From CAMFKD01 sp964436955 (GTDB taxonomy: Bacteria > Chlamydiota > Chlamydiia > Chlamydiales > JAJFMA01): a stretch of DNA of 5,102 nt. Below the pieces are notes generated by a model that did no database searches, had not been told where the DNA came from, and worked only from the letters and a program-made list of their open reading frames with translations. Made by a program: the position numbers and the translations under genes. The DNA lies in contig CAYTFC010000129.1 in the NCBI GenBank assembly GCA_964436955.1, forward strand, positions 1-5,102, given 5' to 3'. The number at the start of each line of letters is the position of its first letter. Within the stretch, counting starts at the first letter, position 1. Below are positions 4,821 through 5,102 of the stretch, in pieces.

Positions 4821-4987
4821 ATGGTTCAAGCGGTACGTTCTGGTAAACAGAACATTATCGAAGTCAGTGTTGCCTCGGCGACCTCCAAAGACATGGAAAT
4901 AAAGCTACGAGCATAGCACGATTCACTCTTGAATAGTTTTGGGAAGACTACCACGATCACAAAGGGACCCAAGGGACCAAAACCTAA
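4821..4987 (+). pseudogene. Broken four-helix-bundle (23S rRNA IVP-type) gene fragment
   Basis: From ATG 4821 the reading MVQAVRSGKQNIIEVSVAS, then ATSKDMEIKL, closely follows the core of four-helix-bundle proteins (23S rRNA intervening-sequence protein family), where I recall QAARSGKQNIVEGS, TSKEMEIKLTNVARASLEELLEDY. After MEIKL one base is missing; shifting the frame at about 4908-4912 continues as IARFTLE, a TAG at 4934, then FWEDYHDH. The tail KGTQGTKT is made from the AAGGGACC repeat and ends at TAA 4985-4987. The N-terminal helices are not recognisable upstream. The gene thus carries a 5' loss, one frameshift and one nonsense codon. Conservation of spacing around the breaks makes chance similarity unlikely. 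The biochemical function of this family is unsettled. Confidence 0.75.
4961..4981. repeat. AAGGGAC repeats, right copy
   Basis: AAAGGGACC and CAAGGGACC follow each other with a 9-bp step, the same unit and period as the array at 24-97. They form the coding tail of the four-helix-bundle remnant, which links this repeat family with that gene family physically. Confidence 0.6.
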
Positions 4988-5102
4988 GCGACGAGGAAAA
5001 TATACTTGCCCCCATTGTCTAGACAATGGGGGCAACTATAAAGGACTTAAGGGACAAACAATGCTCGGTTTTTCTGTCCCTTATGTCCCTTTCCTCGTCG
5101 CT
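4987..5102. mobile_element. Putative 116-bp foldback (MITE-like) element
   Basis: AGCGACGAGGAAA (4987-4999) is exactly inverted as TTTCCTCGTCGCT (5090-5102). Nested inside are the near-perfect 40-bp palindrome at 5001-5040 and a second hairpin, TAAGGGACA (5049-5057) with TGTCCCTTA (5075-5083). The inverted ends, small size and lack of coding capacity fit a non-autonomous foldback element. The right end coincides with the window edge, so the true boundary and any target-site duplication cannot be seen. Confidence 0.4.
5001..5040. repeat. Near-perfect 40-bp palindrome
   Basis: TTGCCCCCATTGTCT (5006-5020) is followed with no spacer by its exact reverse complement (5021-5035), centred on TCTAGA. 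TATA and its complement extend the arms to 5001-5040, with a single mismatched pair (5005/5036). No T-run follows. A palindrome without a loop is unusual for a terminator and more typical of a cruciform, a recombination site or a foldback element. Confidence 0.8.

Noticed and set aside
4826..5035. 69-residue minus-strand open frame opposite the four-helix-bundle remnant
   Set aside because: It lies antisense to a recognisable gene remnant and ends inside the palindrome; its sequence is the complement of the repeats and no family is apparent.
4917..5102. Plus-strand open frame reading KGPKGPK and a CPHC motif that looks like a zinc knuckle
   Set aside because: The CPHC codons are the left half of the palindrome and the KGP triplets are the AAGGGAC repeat; no start codon or ribosome site supports it.

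Overview
The window looks like an accessory stretch of the chromosome of an environmental (amoeba-associated) member of the Chlamydiae. Two things point there. The inorganic pyrophosphatase on the minus strand has the wording I recall for chlamydial Ppa, including an N-terminal HPWHG and a GILKVDRPQKFSS block. Its neighbour is a cysteine-rich outer-membrane barrel of the Lpg1974 type, a family expanded in Parachlamydia/Waddlia-like bacteria and Legionella. The assignment rests on remembered family sequences; no search was run.

Layout. Positions 1-300 hold a degenerate AAGGAC-type repeat array and no convincing gene. Positions 300-1941 on the plus strand form a small, decaying gene string. It starts with a very acidic 69-residue protein behind a near-perfect Shine-Dalgarno. 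Next is the C-terminal end of a carotenoid-cleavage (RPE65-type) oxygenase lacking its N-terminal part. An intact exported protein of 113 residues follows, then an exported beta-rich protein that reads properly only if two frameshifts are corrected, and last a signal peptide that runs into a stop codon. ATGA overlaps join the oxygenase remnant, the 113-residue gene and the frameshifted gene, so an older translationally coupled operon is likely.

Positions 1927-3787 on the minus strand are a compact two-gene unit: an exported collagen-like protein (16 Gly-X-Y triplets between a short cysteine-bearing head and a beta-rich C-terminal domain), then, 22 bp later, the cysteine-rich outer-membrane barrel. 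Together they look like a surface module, a trimeric stalk plus a porin-like partner, and disulfide cross-linking is possible. The C-terminal domain of the collagen-like protein closely resembles domains I know from clostridial collagen-like spore-surface proteins, so lateral transfer is a reasonable hypothesis.

Positions 3788-4056 are AT-rich and non-coding, except for a strong Shine-Dalgarno placed before an ATG directly followed by a stop. The ppa gene (4057-4686, minus) has a good TTGACA promoter candidate. From 4821 to the end lies a broken remnant of a four-helix-bundle (23S rRNA intervening-sequence type) gene. It merges into AAGGGAC repeats, a near-perfect 40-bp palindrome and a 13-bp inverted repeat. 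The same repeat family occurs at the left edge, so the 4.9-kb segment is flanked by two copies.

The parts most worth a second look are the repeat / four-helix-bundle / palindrome assembly on the right, the collagen-plus-barrel surface operon, and the operon decay on the plus strand.
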